A stretch of 64,000 nucleotides of DNA from Thomasclavelia ramosa DSM 1402 (GCF_014131695.1 NZ_CP036346.1:372001-436000), one strand, 5' to 3'. Positions 1-9,041 are shown, numbered from the stretch's first letter. Numbers and translations are program-made. Notes: generated by a model not told the origin, from the sequence alone.

Positions 1-128
1 TTGAAGCTGGAAAAGATTTAGAAGGTAAAGGATTTGACCCTCGTAAATTATTGGCACCAGGTGCTGCAGCTATCCAAGAATGTGTTAAAGAAAAAATGGA
101 AATCTTTGGTTGCATTGGTAAAGCTTAA
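1..128 (+). CDS. fba: Class II fructose-1,6-bisphosphate aldolase, C-terminal end only
   Basis: The window opens inside this gene; the last 41 codons are present and end at TAA 126-128. The segment FDPRKLLAPG, followed by a helix with VKEKMEIFG and a terminal Gly-Lys-Ala, matches the C-terminus of zinc-dependent class II aldolases of glycolysis and gluconeogenesis (FbaA type). The active-site part lies outside the window. The neighbouring murA and rpmE genes match the conserved fba-murA-rho-rpmE order of Firmicutes, which supports the call. A strong hairpin terminator follows 19 bases after the stop. Confidence 0.8.
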   Translation, partial: EAGKDLEGKGFDPRKLLAPGAAAIQECVKEKMEIFGCIGKA

Positions 129-147
129 TTATAACTATAGTTAATGG

Positions 148-175
148 GGATTTCACATATGTGAAATCCTTTTTT
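148..175 (+). terminator. Rho-independent terminator of fba
   Basis: A perfect 9-bp stem (GGATTTCAC / GTGAAATCC) with a 4-base loop is followed by six T. It lies between the aldolase stop and the IS200-like element. Confidence 0.85.
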
Positions 176-183
176 GTCTGCAA

Positions 184-905
184 TAAAACCCCCAGCTAGG
201 CTGGGGGTCTCAAAAAGCTTTAGCGGAGTGATAATGAAAAACCTCACGTGATATAATATAAATGCGGCTACCAACTGCAAAAATAAGATATCACTGAGGA
301 AATGACAAATGAATAAACAGTATTCAGATGACTTACATAGTTTATCACACACAAAATGGAGTTGCAAATATCATATTGTATTTGCACCAAAATATAGAAG
401 AAGAGCATTTTATGAAGCAAGAAGGGTAGAGGTAGGAGCAATACTAAGACAATTATGTGAATGGAAAGGCGTAAATATAATAGAAGCGGAAGTATGCATA
501 GATCATGTATATATGTTAGTAGAAATACCGCCCAAATATAGTGTTTCAGGGTTTATGGGGTTTTTAAAGGGAAAGAGCAGTCAAATGATATATGAAAGAT
601 GGGCAAATACAAGATATAAGTACAGACATAGAGAGTTCTGGTGTCGAGGATATTATGTAGATACAGTAGGAAAGAATACGAAAAGAATAAAAAATTATAT
701 AGCGAATCAATTAAAAGAAGATCAGGAAAGAGAACAGCTGACACTGGATTTGGAATACCCGTTTAAAAAAGTAAAAGGGAAAAACTAAATAAATACAGAG
801 TGCACGTGGTAGCCGTAGGCATAAGGAATGTCTTGAGACATGCGCTCTGAGAGCAGGGCTATGCCCGCAAATGTAAAACCACCGGCTAAGCCGGTGGATA
901 TTTAT
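184..905 (+). mobile_element. IS200/IS605-family insertion element (IS200 type, tnpA only)
   Basis: A single small transposase gene is flanked by the subterminal hairpins typical of IS200/IS605 elements instead of terminal inverted repeats. The left hairpin is at 188-208 (ACCCCCAGC/GCTGGGGGT with loop TAG) and the right one at 879-897 (CCACCGGC/GCCGGTGG with loop TAA). There is no tnpB. CGGCTACCA at 265-273 is repeated in inverse at 808-816, flanking the gene. The exact cleavage positions cannot be read from one copy, so the ends are approximate (within about 10 bases). The element sits between fba and murA. Confidence 0.8.
309..788 (+). CDS. tnpA: IS200-type Y1 transposase TnpA with altered HUH motif
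   Basis: This is a full-length (159 aa) HUH/Y1 single-strand transposase of the IS200 type. It matches the family through YHIVFAPKYRR near residues 21-31, the IPPKYSVSGFMGFLKGKSS block after residue 72, REFWCRGYYVDTVGKN and the helix IKNYIANQ that carries the expected catalytic Tyr130. The metal-binding HUH motif, normally His-hydrophobic-His, reads His66-Val67-Tyr68; a single C-to-T change (CAT to TAT) would explain it. The copy may therefore be inactive although its frame is intact. The start is the only ATG that gives the family N-terminus. Confidence 0.9.
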   Translation: MNKQYSDDLHSLSHTKWSCKYHIVFAPKYRRRAFYEARRVEVGAILRQLCEWKGVNIIEAEVCIDHVYMLVEIPPKYSVSGFMGFLKGKSSQMIYERWANTRYKYRHREFWCRGYYVDTVGKNTKRIKNYIANQLKEDQEREQLTLDLEYPFKKVKGKN

Positions 906-1304
906 TACTTTAAAGTTGCTAAAATCGTAAATATATTAGGGTGTAAAGGAATACTTTCAGTTAATAAAAAGATGATTGTATAACATTAATAAATTCTTTA
1001 ATAATTGTATTATGAATTGAAGCATATTCATCAGTCATTTTTATGTTTGTTTATCTTTTTGCTTTAATTATTTGTAAACAGATTTGTTCTGCTTTTAATT
1101 TAATTAATCAAGGTTAGTTTGAAGTGATAATAGAGTAGTATTTTTAATGAAATATAGAAAAATTAGAAGCTATTTACATAAAGGTTTCTTTTTTTCGTTA
1201 ATATTGAGTTAATATTAGTTTGGTAGATTTTTTTATGTTTTGAAAATAGAAATATATTAGATATTGTCAAAAAAATTCGAAACTTTTAAAAATACATTTT
1301 TTGG
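906..1304. other. Gene-free AT-rich stretch upstream of murA
   Basis: About 400 bases between the IS200-like element and the murA promoter. I see no open frame with a ribosome binding site, no strong hairpin and no RNA gene. It is probably the original fba-murA intergenic region displaced by the insertion. Confidence 0.5.
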
Positions 1305-1333
1305 TTGTTTTTAACAATAAATTAATATATAGT
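1305..1333 (+). promoter_or_regulatory. Candidate sigma-A promoter of murA
   Basis: TTGTTT (1305-1310) and TATAGT (1328-1333) are separated by 17 bases and lie 33 bases before the murA start codon. Confidence 0.5.
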
Positions 1334-1366
1334 AGTTACGTAGATTAAATTTTAAGGAGGACTAAA

Positions 1367-2635
1367 ATGAGTGAAGTAATTGCCATTGAAGGTGGACACA
1401 AATTGAATGGAACTGTGGTGGTAAGCGGTGCAAAAAATGCAACGGTAGCTCTAATTCCTGCGATTGTCTTAGCAGATAGTCCTGTAACAGTATATGGGGT
1501 ACCAAATATTTCTGATGTCGATGCACTAGGAGTATTGTTAAGAGAATTAAACTGTGAAGTAGATAAAAATGATGATGTGTTAGTGGTTGATCCTTCTAAC
1601 TTAAAAAATATACCTTTAGTAAGTGATGCAGTTGATAAATTAAGAGCATCTTATTATTTAATGGGAGCTTTATTAGGAAAATGCAAAAAAGTGACGATGA
1701 AGATGCCTGGTGGGTGTTTTTTAGGACCACGACCAATCGATTTACATATTAAAGGATTTGAAGCATTAGGTGCAAAAGTTAGTTATAGTGATAATGGAAC
1801 CTATACGATTGAAGCTGATCGTTTAGTTGGGAATAAAATTTATTTGGATTTTGCTTCAGTAGGAGCAACAATCAATATCCTGTTGGCAGCGGTTAAAGCA
1901 GAAGGAAAAACAACAATAGAAAATTCTGCAAAGGAACCTGAAATTATTGATGTTGTTAATTTACTTACGAAAATGGGAGCTAAGATTCGTGGGGCTGGAA
2001 CAGATACGATCACAATTGAAGGTGTAGAAACTCTTTGTGGTTGTGATCATGAAATTATTCCTGACCGAATTGAAGCTGGGACATTTTTAGTGATGGCTGC
2101 AGCGGCAGGAGAAAAAGTAATTATTCAAAATGTTATACCTCAACATTTAGAAGCAGTAACTTCTAAACTAAAAGAAATCGGGGTTAAAATGGATATTGTT
2201 GGTGACAGTATTATTGTTCATGGCGGCCTTGATAATTTAAAACCAATTGATATTAGGACACAGGTATATCCTGGTTTTGCAACCGATTTACAACAACCGC
2301 TAACAGCGTTATTAACTCAATGTCAGGGAGCTTCACAAGTAGTTGAAACGATTTATCCTGAACGCTTTGGACATTGTTATCAGCTGAATTCAATGGGAGC
2401 AAAAATTGATCAAGAAGAAGCAATGTGTTATATTAATGGTCCTACGCCATTACATGGAGCACGTGTTTATGCGACAGATCTACGTTGTGGTGCAGCGTTG
2501 ATCGTGGCAGCTTTAATGGCTGATGGTGTTACTGAAATTGGAAATGTTTATCATATTGATCGCGGCTATGAAAATATTGATCATAAGTTAATTTCACTTG
2601 GAGCTGTGATTACTAGACGTCAAGTCGAAGATTAG
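1367..2635 (+). CDS. murA: UDP-N-acetylglucosamine 1-carboxyvinyltransferase
   Basis: MurA catalyses the first committed step of peptidoglycan synthesis, transferring enolpyruvate from PEP to UDP-GlcNAc in the cytoplasm. The length (422 aa) is normal. The N-terminal SGAKNA motif carries the substrate-binding Lys23-Asn24, and PGGCFLGPRPIDLHIKG carries the active-site Cys117, the residue attacked by fosfomycin. A late motif with PERFGH is also typical. A strong AAGGAGG precedes the ATG by 7 bases. The position between fba and rpmE corresponds to the murAB (murZ-type) copy of Bacillus, so a second MurA may be encoded elsewhere. Confidence 0.97.
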   Translation: MSEVIAIEGGHKLNGTVVVSGAKNATVALIPAIVLADSPVTVYGVPNISDVDALGVLLRELNCEVDKNDDVLVVDPSNLKNIPLVSDAVDKLRASYYLMGALLGKCKKVTMKMPGGCFLGPRPIDLHIKGFEALGAKVSYSDNGTYTIEADRLVGNKIYLDFASVGATINILLAAVKAEGKTTIENSAKEPEIIDVVNLLTKMGAKIRGAGTDTITIEGVETLCGCDHEIIPDRIEAGTFLVMAAAAGEKVIIQNVIPQHLEAVTSKLKEIGVKMDIVGDSIIVHGGLDNLKPIDIRTQVYPGFATDLQQPLTALLTQCQGASQVVETIYPERFGHCYQLNSMGAKIDQEEAMCYINGPTPLHGARVYATDLRCGAALIVAALMADGVTEIGNVYHIDRGYENIDHKLISLGAVITRRQVED

Positions 2636-2741
2636 TGATTAATTTAAAAAAATGACTTGAAATCTAGATATTTTAATGTTATTATACTAAAGCAACTTAC
2701 TTTGTAGCTATATGCTATAAGGCGGAAGGAGATTGATATTT

Positions 2742-2945
2742 ATGAAAAAAGGAATTCATCCAGATTACAAAAAAGTAAAAATCGTTTGTACTTCTTGTGG
2801 AAACGAATTTGAAGGTGGATCAGTTTTAGACGAAGTACGTGTTGATACTTGTTCAAACTGTCATCCATTCTATACTGGTAAACAAAGATTTGCTAGTGCT
2901 GATGGACGTGTTGATAAATTCAATAAAAAATACGGACTTAAATAA
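2742..2945 (+). CDS. rpmE: 50S ribosomal protein L31, zinc-binding type
   Basis: This 67-aa protein of the large ribosomal subunit carries two CxxC pairs (Cys16/Cys19 and Cys37/Cys40), so it is the zinc-containing C+ form. The family signatures [16 protein letters not shown] and [11 protein letters not shown] are present. The ATG at 2742 is chosen because AAGGAGA ends 9 bases before it; an upstream in-frame TTG at 2733 has no spacing from that site. In Bacillus the rho gene lies directly before rpmE, but here rpmE follows murA with only about 100 bases between. Confidence 0.97.
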   Translation: MKKGIHPDYKKVKIVCTSCGNEFEGGSVLDEVRVDTCSNCHPFYTGKQRFASADGRVDKFNKKYGLK

Positions 2946-2956
2946 TTACACAAGTA

Positions 2957-2978
2957 AAGGAGCGCAAGCTCCTTTTTT
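2957..2978 (+). terminator. Terminator of rpmE
   Basis: The stem AAGGAGC/GCTCCTT with a GCAA tetraloop is followed by a T run. Confidence 0.9.
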
Positions 2979-2983
2979 GCTGC

Positions 2984-3013
2984 AAAAAAGACTTATGAAG
3001 ATTCATAAGTCTT
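2984..3013 (-). terminator. Terminator of the MATE gene
   Basis: A 12-bp perfect stem (AAGACTTATGAA on the + strand) with a 2-base loop is followed on the minus strand by six T. It overlaps the MATE stop codon. Confidence 0.85.
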
Positions 3014-4352
3014 AAAATTCTAAATGTCTACGGGTTCGCTTCATTAAAATAAAAGAAGTCACTGCAGAGAAAATTTCCGCAATCGGGAAACATAGCCAAA
3101 TTAAGTCTAAGTTACCTGTTAATGATAATACATAAGCACAAGGTAATAATACTAATAATTGTCTGATCAACGAAGTTAAAAGACTATATGTACCTTTACC
3201 AACAGCTTGGAAAGTTGCACTACAAACAATTGAGAAACCTGCAAAAATGAAATGAATAGCAATTATTCTTAAAGCCGGTGTTCCAATTTTTATCATTGCC
3301 TCAGAGGCGTTAAAGAAACCTAAAAGAGTTTGCGGAATTGTTTCAAAGAAGATAACACCAATGATCATCATGCCAGTAGCGTAGATCATTGCCAATTTTA
3401 TTGTATCAAACATTCGTTTCTTTTGTTTAGCCCCAAGATTATAGGCAATGATTGGAATCATACCGTTATTAAGACCGAAAACAGGCATAAAGACAAAGCT
3501 TTGTAATTTGAAGTATACACCAAAAACCGCAGTAGCCGTGGTAGAAAAAGTAATTAAGATAGTATTCATACCAAAAGTCATGACACTACCGATAGACTGC
3601 ATGATGATAGATGGGATTCCTACTGAATATATTTGCTTAACAATATGAGCATTAGGTCGAAACCTTTTAAATTTAAAATGAATATCATGATTAAATTTAA
3701 GATTGAAAAATAGAGCTAAAAGACAAGCAATGATTTGACCGGTTATTGTCGCAAGTGCAGCACCAGCGACACCCATTTTAGGAAAGCCACATAAACCAAA
3801 AATAAAAATAGGGTCTAAAATTATATTGATTATGGCACCTAATCCCTGAGTAACCATAGTAAACAGGGTTCTTCCAGTTGCCTGTAATAATCGTTCAAAT
3901 AGAAATTGACAAAACAATCCAATTGAACAGCCAACTACGATCATTGAATATTGGGTACCGGCATTAACAATTTCAGTATTAGTTGTTTGAACATTAAAAA
4001 AGAGGTTAGACAATGTTAGTCCGGCGATCATAAATATAACCGCCGTGACAAGAAAAATAAATACTGAATTGACTGCTGTCTGGTTAACATGATCTTGATT
4101 CTTCTCACCTAAACTACGTGACAATAAAGCATTGACGCCAACTGCAGTTCCCCCGGCAAAGGCAATCATCAAGTTTTGCAATGGAAATGCTAAAGAAACA
4201 GCAGTTAAAGCGTTTTCGCTTATTTGGGCAACAAAGACACTATCAACGATATTATACATTGCTTGAACTAACATTGAGATAATCATTGGTAGAGACATTG
4301 AAATTAGCAGTTTGTTGACCGGCATTGTTCCCATCTTATTTTCTTGGGTCAC
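3012..4352 (-). CDS. MATE-family multidrug/sodium antiporter
   Basis: A 446-aa, 12-helix membrane protein of the MATE (NorM/DinF-like) superfamily, exporting cationic drugs or metabolites by ion antiport. Family features are the N-terminal PVNKLLISMSLPMIISMLVQ segment, the SVFVAQISENALTAVSLAFP block and the mirrored segments in the second half. Translation probably starts at GTG 4352, which shares one base with the TAG stop of the upstream gene (TAGTG) and follows an AAGGAG site, so the two genes are translationally coupled. The substrate cannot be read from the sequence. Confidence 0.92.
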   Translation of the reverse strand: MTQENKMGTMPVNKLLISMSLPMIISMLVQAMYNIVDSVFVAQISENALTAVSLAFPLQNLMIAFAGGTAVGVNALLSRSLGEKNQDHVNQTAVNSVFIFLVTAVIFMIAGLTLSNLFFNVQTTNTEIVNAGTQYSMIVVGCSIGLFCQFLFERLLQATGRTLFTMVTQGLGAIINIILDPIFIFGLCGFPKMGVAGAALATITGQIIACLLALFFNLKFNHDIHFKFKRFRPNAHIVKQIYSVGIPSIIMQSIGSVMTFGMNTILITFSTTATAVFGVYFKLQSFVFMPVFGLNNGMIPIIAYNLGAKQKKRMFDTIKLAMIYATGMMIIGVIFFETIPQTLLGFFNASEAMIKIGTPALRIIAIHFIFAGFSIVCSATFQAVGKGTYSLLTSLIRQLLVLLPCAYVLSLTGNLDLIWLCFPIAEIFSAVTSFILMKRTRRHLEF

Positions 4353-4936
4353 TATTTTTCTCCTTTTAAAAACAAATCAGCAATGATCGTTGCGACTTCG
4401 TCGATTCCTAAATCACTGTTAATCGTTAAATCGAAATTTTTTAAATGACCCCATTTTTTTGTTGTATAGTAATTGTAATAATTACTCCGACCTTTGTCTC
4501 TTTTAGTAACGTATTTTTTATAATCATCATGTACTTCTTGATAATCCTCTTTAACTCGGCGAATTCGTGATTCTAGTGGTGCATGAATAAAAATAGATAA
4601 AACATCATCATAATCCTCAAGGATATAATCAGCACATCCATTAACAATGATACATGAATCATGATTAGCTAAATGACGAATGATTTTAGACTGCATTACA
4701 AAAACCTGATCATTTAGTGGTAATGAAAAAGCGGAAGATGACATTGTATACATAAAGCTAGATGATTTTTGTTCAGCTACTTTACGGATTGCATCAACAT
4801 CCATTCCCATTTCGCGAGCTGCCAAGTCGATGACTTCATTATCATAGTATACAAGTCCGACTTTCTGAGCAACTTTTTGTGCAATTAAGCGTCCGCCAGA
4901 ACCGTATTCTCTGGCAATAGTAATAATTCTAGGCAT
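4352..4936 (-). CDS. Cytidylate-kinase-like family protein (P-loop)
   Basis: A 194-aa protein of the cytidylate-kinase-like family (Cytidylate_kin2 type). It starts with ITIAREYGSGGRLIAQKVA, whose GSGG segment replaces the canonical GxxGxGK loop, and has the family YKKYVTKRDKGRSNYYNYYT motif around residues 140-160 and an EVIDLAAREMG block near residue 38. A true nucleotide kinase function is not established for this family. It is the first gene of a two-gene operon with the MATE pump, a pairing seen in clostridia-like genomes. Confidence 0.85.
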   Translation of the reverse strand: MPRIITIAREYGSGGRLIAQKVAQKVGLVYYDNEVIDLAAREMGMDVDAIRKVAEQKSSSFMYTMSSSAFSLPLNDQVFVMQSKIIRHLANHDSCIIVNGCADYILEDYDDVLSIFIHAPLESRIRRVKEDYQEVHDDYKKYVTKRDKGRSNYYNYYTTKKWGHLKNFDLTINSDLGIDEVATIIADLFLKGEK

Positions 4937-5027
4937 ATTGAAAATCCCCCTTTATATTCTTATTTTATCATAAAATTTAAAATTAATGACAATATTTTCA
5001 CATCCTGCTTTTTCCAAGACAAATTTA

Positions 5028-5056
5028 TTGTTTTTGTGCATACAAGTTTGTATAAT
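5028..5056 (+). promoter_or_regulatory. Candidate sigma-A promoter of yycJ-rlmH
   Basis: TTGTTT (5028-5033), a 17-base spacer and a perfect TATAAT (5051-5056), 22 bases before the start codon. Confidence 0.7.
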
Positions 5057-5078
5057 AAAACAATAAAAGGAGAAGACA

Positions 5079-5828
5079 ATGGAATTTCATATTTTAGCAA
5101 GTGGTTCAAAAGGAAACAGTACCTTTATTTATGATAATGGTGTGGGAATATTGATTGATTGTGGGATTGCTAGAAAACAATTATTATATAAACTTGGCAA
5201 TCTTGGTTTTCAAGAAAGTAATATTAATTATGTTTTATTAACACACGATCATTATGACCATAATAAAAATATTAGTATATTTGATCAAAGAATCTGTTTT
5301 TGCGGTAAAGGATGTATCAAAGGAATCGATAGCAGCCATGAAATCAAGCCATATAAAAGTTTTCAATTAGCTCATTTTGAAATCATGCCTTTAAGTATAT
5401 CTCATGATGCGACAAGTCCGCTGGCTTTTATCATTACTGGTGTGAATGAATCTATTTTGTATATGACAGATACTGGTTATGTATCTCAAAAAAATCGGAA
5501 ATATCTTAATAATCTAGACTATTATATTATTGAAAGTAATCATGATGTTGAGATGCTGATGGCAACGAAACGACCTTATTTTTTAAAACAGCGTATTCAT
5601 GGTGATCTAGGCCATTTAAACAATGAATATAGTGCAAAGATGATGGTAGAGTTAATCGGTGATAAAACTAAAGAAATTGTTTTAGCGCATTTGAGTGAGG
5701 AAGCTAATACTAAAGAGAAGGCATTAGAAACCTATCGTAAGATTTTTAATCAAAATAATCTAGAGTTCGATAATATTAAAGTAGCTAGCCAAATTGATGT
5801 GGTCAGCGGAGGTAATTATGAAGATTAA
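5079..5828 (+). CDS. yycJ: MBL-fold metallohydrolase, YycJ/WalJ family
   Basis: A 249-aa metallo-beta-lactamase fold hydrolase. The metal-binding signature THDHYDH (His56, His58, Asp60, His61) follows the N-terminal ASGSKGNST stretch that is diagnostic of the YycJ/WalJ family; later metal ligands are probably His132 and the HLGHLNNE region. WalJ proteins act as double-strand DNA exonucleases in cell-wall-stress loci of some Firmicutes, but here no walRK genes are adjacent. The gene overlaps rlmH by 11 bases, so the two are co-transcribed; yycJ and rlmH are near neighbours in many Firmicutes. The exact activity is inferred from family. Confidence 0.88.
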   Translation: MEFHILASGSKGNSTFIYDNGVGILIDCGIARKQLLYKLGNLGFQESNINYVLLTHDHYDHNKNISIFDQRICFCGKGCIKGIDSSHEIKPYKSFQLAHFEIMPLSISHDATSPLAFIITGVNESILYMTDTGYVSQKNRKYLNNLDYYIIESNHDVEMLMATKRPYFLKQRIHGDLGHLNNEYSAKMMVELIGDKTKEIVLAHLSEEANTKEKALETYRKIFNQNNLEFDNIKVASQIDVVSGGNYED

Positions 5829-6297
5829 AATAGTTTGTGTTGGGCGTTTAAAAGAAAAATATTTAGTGGCAGGAATGCAGGAATATTTAAAGAGATTGCA
5901 GGCCTATTGCAAAGTAGAAGTTTATGAAGTAGCAGATGAAAGTATACCGGATAACTGCTCACTGGCCAATGAAACATTAATTAAAGCTAAAGAAGGGCGT
6001 AAGATGCTTGATAAAATTAAGCAGGATGATTATGTTATTTTGCTAGATGTGTCGGGAACGCAAATAGATTCTGTTGAATTATCAAATAAGATGGAAAAAG
6101 CCATGATTTCTGGTAAAAGTACGATTGCATTTGTAATTGGTGGTTCACTTGGTCATGGTGAAGAAATGCTTGATCGTGCTAATTTTAGGCTAAGTTTTTC
6201 TAAGATGACTTTACCGCATCAATTGATGAGGCTAGTCTTAGTAGAACAAATCTATCGGGCATTTAAAATTATGAAAAACGAAACATATCATAAATAA
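5818..6297 (+). CDS. rlmH: 23S rRNA (pseudouridine1915-N3)-methyltransferase RlmH
   Basis: A SPOUT-class methyltransferase that methylates pseudouridine 1915 in helix 69 of 23S rRNA on assembled 70S ribosomes. The product is 159 aa, exactly the usual length. Family motifs are KIVCVGRLKEKYL at the N-terminus, FVIGGSLGHGEE for S-adenosylmethionine binding, and LPHQLMRLVLVEQIYRAFKI at the C-terminal trefoil knot. The ATG at 5818 is chosen over an upstream in-frame ATG because GCGGAGG lies at the correct distance and the protein then begins with the family sequence MKIKIV. Confidence 0.97.
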   Translation: MKIKIVCVGRLKEKYLVAGMQEYLKRLQAYCKVEVYEVADESIPDNCSLANETLIKAKEGRKMLDKIKQDDYVILLDVSGTQIDSVELSNKMEKAMISGKSTIAFVIGGSLGHGEEMLDRANFRLSFSKMTLPHQLMRLVLVEQIYRAFKIMKNETYHK

Positions 6298-6323
6298 GGT
6301 ATTAATAAAAAAGAATATAGATG

Positions 6324-6353
6324 AAAAAACCTAATATTTAAATTAGGTTTTTT
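6324..6353. terminator. Bidirectional terminator between rlmH and the diguanylate cyclase gene
   Basis: An A-rich arm, a CCTAAT/ATTAGG stem with a 6-base loop and a matching T arm form a symmetric hairpin that can serve both convergent genes. Confidence 0.8.
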
Positions 6354-6394
6354 AGTTTCTTTTTATTTGATCTTTATATTGACTTAAACTTTCA

Positions 6395-8527
6395 TTAGTG
6401 TTCATTATAAAAACTAAATCCATTTTTACCTGAATATTTTGAATTATACAGAGCTTGATCCGCATTTTTATATAGAACTTCAAAAGTTGCCCCGTCTATA
6501 GGTGCTACAGCAACTCCAATAGAACCAGTTATTAGAATTGTTTCTTCATGCCATTGATAAGGTAATCGTAATTTTTTAAGCAGGTTATTTAATGATATGA
6601 TGGCATTTTCTTTTTGAACAATATTTTTCATAAATACAATAAATTCATCACCACCCAAACGAGCAATTATATCTGTTTTTCGAAAATTTTCTTTTAATAT
6701 ATTAGCTACCTGCTTTAATACTTCATCACCTTGTAAATGCCCTAAACTATCATTGATTTTCTTAAAATTATCTAAGTCAATGATAATAAAAGCACTCATT
6801 TGATTATTTGATTTATGAAGATATTCTACTATTAAACGCTGAGCACCAATCCGGTTATAGATACCTGTAAGGGCATCTGTATCAGCTGCTTTTTTAATAG
6901 CTTTTAGCTTGTTTTCTTGATTTTTTTGTTTAAGATATTCTTTTGTAATGTCACTTCTTCGAATAAGTACGATTTTATTTTCTTCATCATAATATTGAAC
7001 AGTAATTAATTTTCTCCGATATTCTTTATTTTCATCTAACATACCTAGTTCAATTTTATAAACACTTTGTTCTTGCAGACGATTAAGTATATATTCAGGA
7101 GTCAATTGTTCGATAACTCTGTCTTGATCTTCTAAAACGGTATTTTGTCGTGTGTATTTTATCATTGCTTGAGTATAATTATTGCCTTCTTGAGGAGGAA
7201 TGACAGTACCGTTATCAGTTATCGAAAAATTAGAAAAATAGCCATTTTTTGTATCAAGATAATACAAATAATCCCCTTTTTTATAAACAAATTTTTCTGT
7301 AATTGAATTAATGATATGTTCTCTATCGACATTACTAAATACAAGATATATTTTTTCATTGTTCTTGGGAAGATAGAGAGTTTTTAATTGGACCCATTCA
7401 TAATTTTCTAGTTCCTTTTGGAAACGTAGGTCAAGATGTGATGTTTTTTGTGTTTTAGAAAGTAATCTTAAATTATCAATTGTTAAAAAGTTTTCTAATT
7501 CTTTTTTTTCAAAGTTGATAATTAATCTTTTTTCAAGTAGCAAAAGAAATTGTTTTAGTGAAAATATTTTTTGATCATGATCATTATTGGTAGGTAAAAC
7601 AGATTTTAATATATGTAATTTTTTAGTAGCTAAGTCCACTTCAACAATTGTAGAATATAGATTAAAAAAAGCATCTAATATTTCTTCTTTTTCTTTTACT
7701 AAAGAGGAAATAGTTTTTCTATCAGAAATATCATAAATATAAAATAATAATTTTTTAATTCCCATTACTTGGGCACAAAATATTCTAGCTTCTACCCAAG
7801 TATAATCTCCAAAAATTGTTTTTGTTTTAAACTCAATTTGTTTTATCTTTTTTTTATTGATTATTTGTTCTAGAGATGCAGATACAAAAATATTATCTAA
7901 ACGTGTAATATCGTTTGGGTGTGTCCATTTTCTTATAACAGAAAAAACATTATCCCCATCATCAATTTTATGATATTTTTTCTTTTTATAAAAAATAGTC
8001 TTTATTTCTAAACTATCTATATCAATTTCAAAAAGGCCTTCACAATTTTCGATAAAGTAAGGTGAATATAATCGTAATTTTTTGAAATCGATTATTTTGT
8101 GCTCATTATTTTTGATATCCATCTCAAGTTCATCTGTTATATCATGATAATAGCCTTTAAATCTTATTCCATTTTTATATGATTTATCAAGAAAACCGCC
8201 ACACCGAACCCATGTCCACCCTTTTTCTTCATGTCTCCATGGATACCGTATTTCGGTTCTTTTGTTCTTTTTTATATTTTCGATTGCATCAAAAACTAAT
8301 CCTATATATTCAGAATCAATTCTCTCCATACAAAATGAATAGAGTTCTTCCGGTGTCAGAGTATTGCTGTTTCCTCCTAATAACGAGTACATAATTGTAT
8401 CACCATACATCTTTGGAATTCCGTCGTTAGGATATTCTATTATCCAAAAACCGATTTGCAAATCTGCTAATAATTCGGTTTTATTAACAATATCTGATAC
8501 ATCTTCTCTTATATTCAAATTTTCCAT
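6395..8527 (-). CDS. PAS-domain diguanylate cyclase (GGDEF)
   Basis: A 710-aa cytoplasmic sensor with several PAS-like modules in the first 530 residues (the YPWRHEEKGWTWVRCGG and GDYTWVEARIF segments look like PAS/PAC ends) and a C-terminal GGDEF domain. The active-site GGDEF is intact at residues 625-629, and an RxxD inhibitory site (RKTD, 616-619) stands exactly five residues before it, so a product-inhibited active cyclase making c-di-GMP is expected. There are no membrane segments. It is monocistronic. The signal sensed by the PAS region cannot be read. Confidence 0.93.
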   Translation of the reverse strand: MENLNIREDVSDIVNKTELLADLQIGFWIIEYPNDGIPKMYGDTIMYSLLGGNSNTLTPEELYSFCMERIDSEYIGLVFDAIENIKKNKRTEIRYPWRHEEKGWTWVRCGGFLDKSYKNGIRFKGYYHDITDELEMDIKNNEHKIIDFKKLRLYSPYFIENCEGLFEIDIDSLEIKTIFYKKKKYHKIDDGDNVFSVIRKWTHPNDITRLDNIFVSASLEQIINKKKIKQIEFKTKTIFGDYTWVEARIFCAQVMGIKKLLFYIYDISDRKTISSLVKEKEEILDAFFNLYSTIVEVDLATKKLHILKSVLPTNNDHDQKIFSLKQFLLLLEKRLIINFEKKELENFLTIDNLRLLSKTQKTSHLDLRFQKELENYEWVQLKTLYLPKNNEKIYLVFSNVDREHIINSITEKFVYKKGDYLYYLDTKNGYFSNFSITDNGTVIPPQEGNNYTQAMIKYTRQNTVLEDQDRVIEQLTPEYILNRLQEQSVYKIELGMLDENKEYRRKLITVQYYDEENKIVLIRRSDITKEYLKQKNQENKLKAIKKAADTDALTGIYNRIGAQRLIVEYLHKSNNQMSAFIIIDLDNFKKINDSLGHLQGDEVLKQVANILKENFRKTDIIARLGGDEFIVFMKNIVQKENAIISLNNLLKKLRLPYQWHEETILITGSIGVAVAPIDGATFEVLYKNADQALYNSKYSGKNGFSFYNEH

Positions 8528-9041
8528 TATTTAAAACCTCCCCAATATAAATTTGTATCAAATAATTTGCATATTTTTTATCATTTTTCAGTTAACCATT
8601 ATACAATATCAATTTCTTTTATGAAAGGCTCTTTTAGTTATATCAGTTGATAAAATGATAAAAAAGATTTCAATTTTAAACCATTATATCAAATAAAAAT
8701 AATTTTTTATTTACCATGTTTGTACGACTTCACCTATTGGATTAAGTAGAAAATATAATTATAAAATAAAAATGATAGTTTACTTTAATAGCAAGCTGTA
8801 GGCTTATGAATAATCATGATATGATAAATTTGGAAGTAAGATTAATTGTAATAGAGTTTTTAATTATGATTGATATAGATGGATATTTTACAATTAGCGA
8901 TGGAATAAATAGGGGATAGGGAGACTTTTTTGAAAAATATTTTCTTGTACGTATAAATAATAGACATAAATTTTTTTGATAAGGTAAAATAAATGTGATT
9001 GAGGGAAGAAAATCTTTTAAAATATGTGTAAAAAGGAGTTG
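8528..9041. other. Decayed, gene-free stretch
   Basis: About 510 bases without a convincing gene. A short frame from ATG 8819 runs about 30 codons to a TAG and stays readable for another 20 codons beyond it, which may be the remains of a gene, but I cannot identify it. It borders two recognisable gene remnants, so the whole stretch looks like a site of gene loss. Confidence 0.4.

Noticed and set aside
125-367. An open frame on the minus strand across the left end of the IS200-like element
   Set aside because: It has no ribosome site, crosses the left-end hairpin and only reflects AT-rich antisense sequence.
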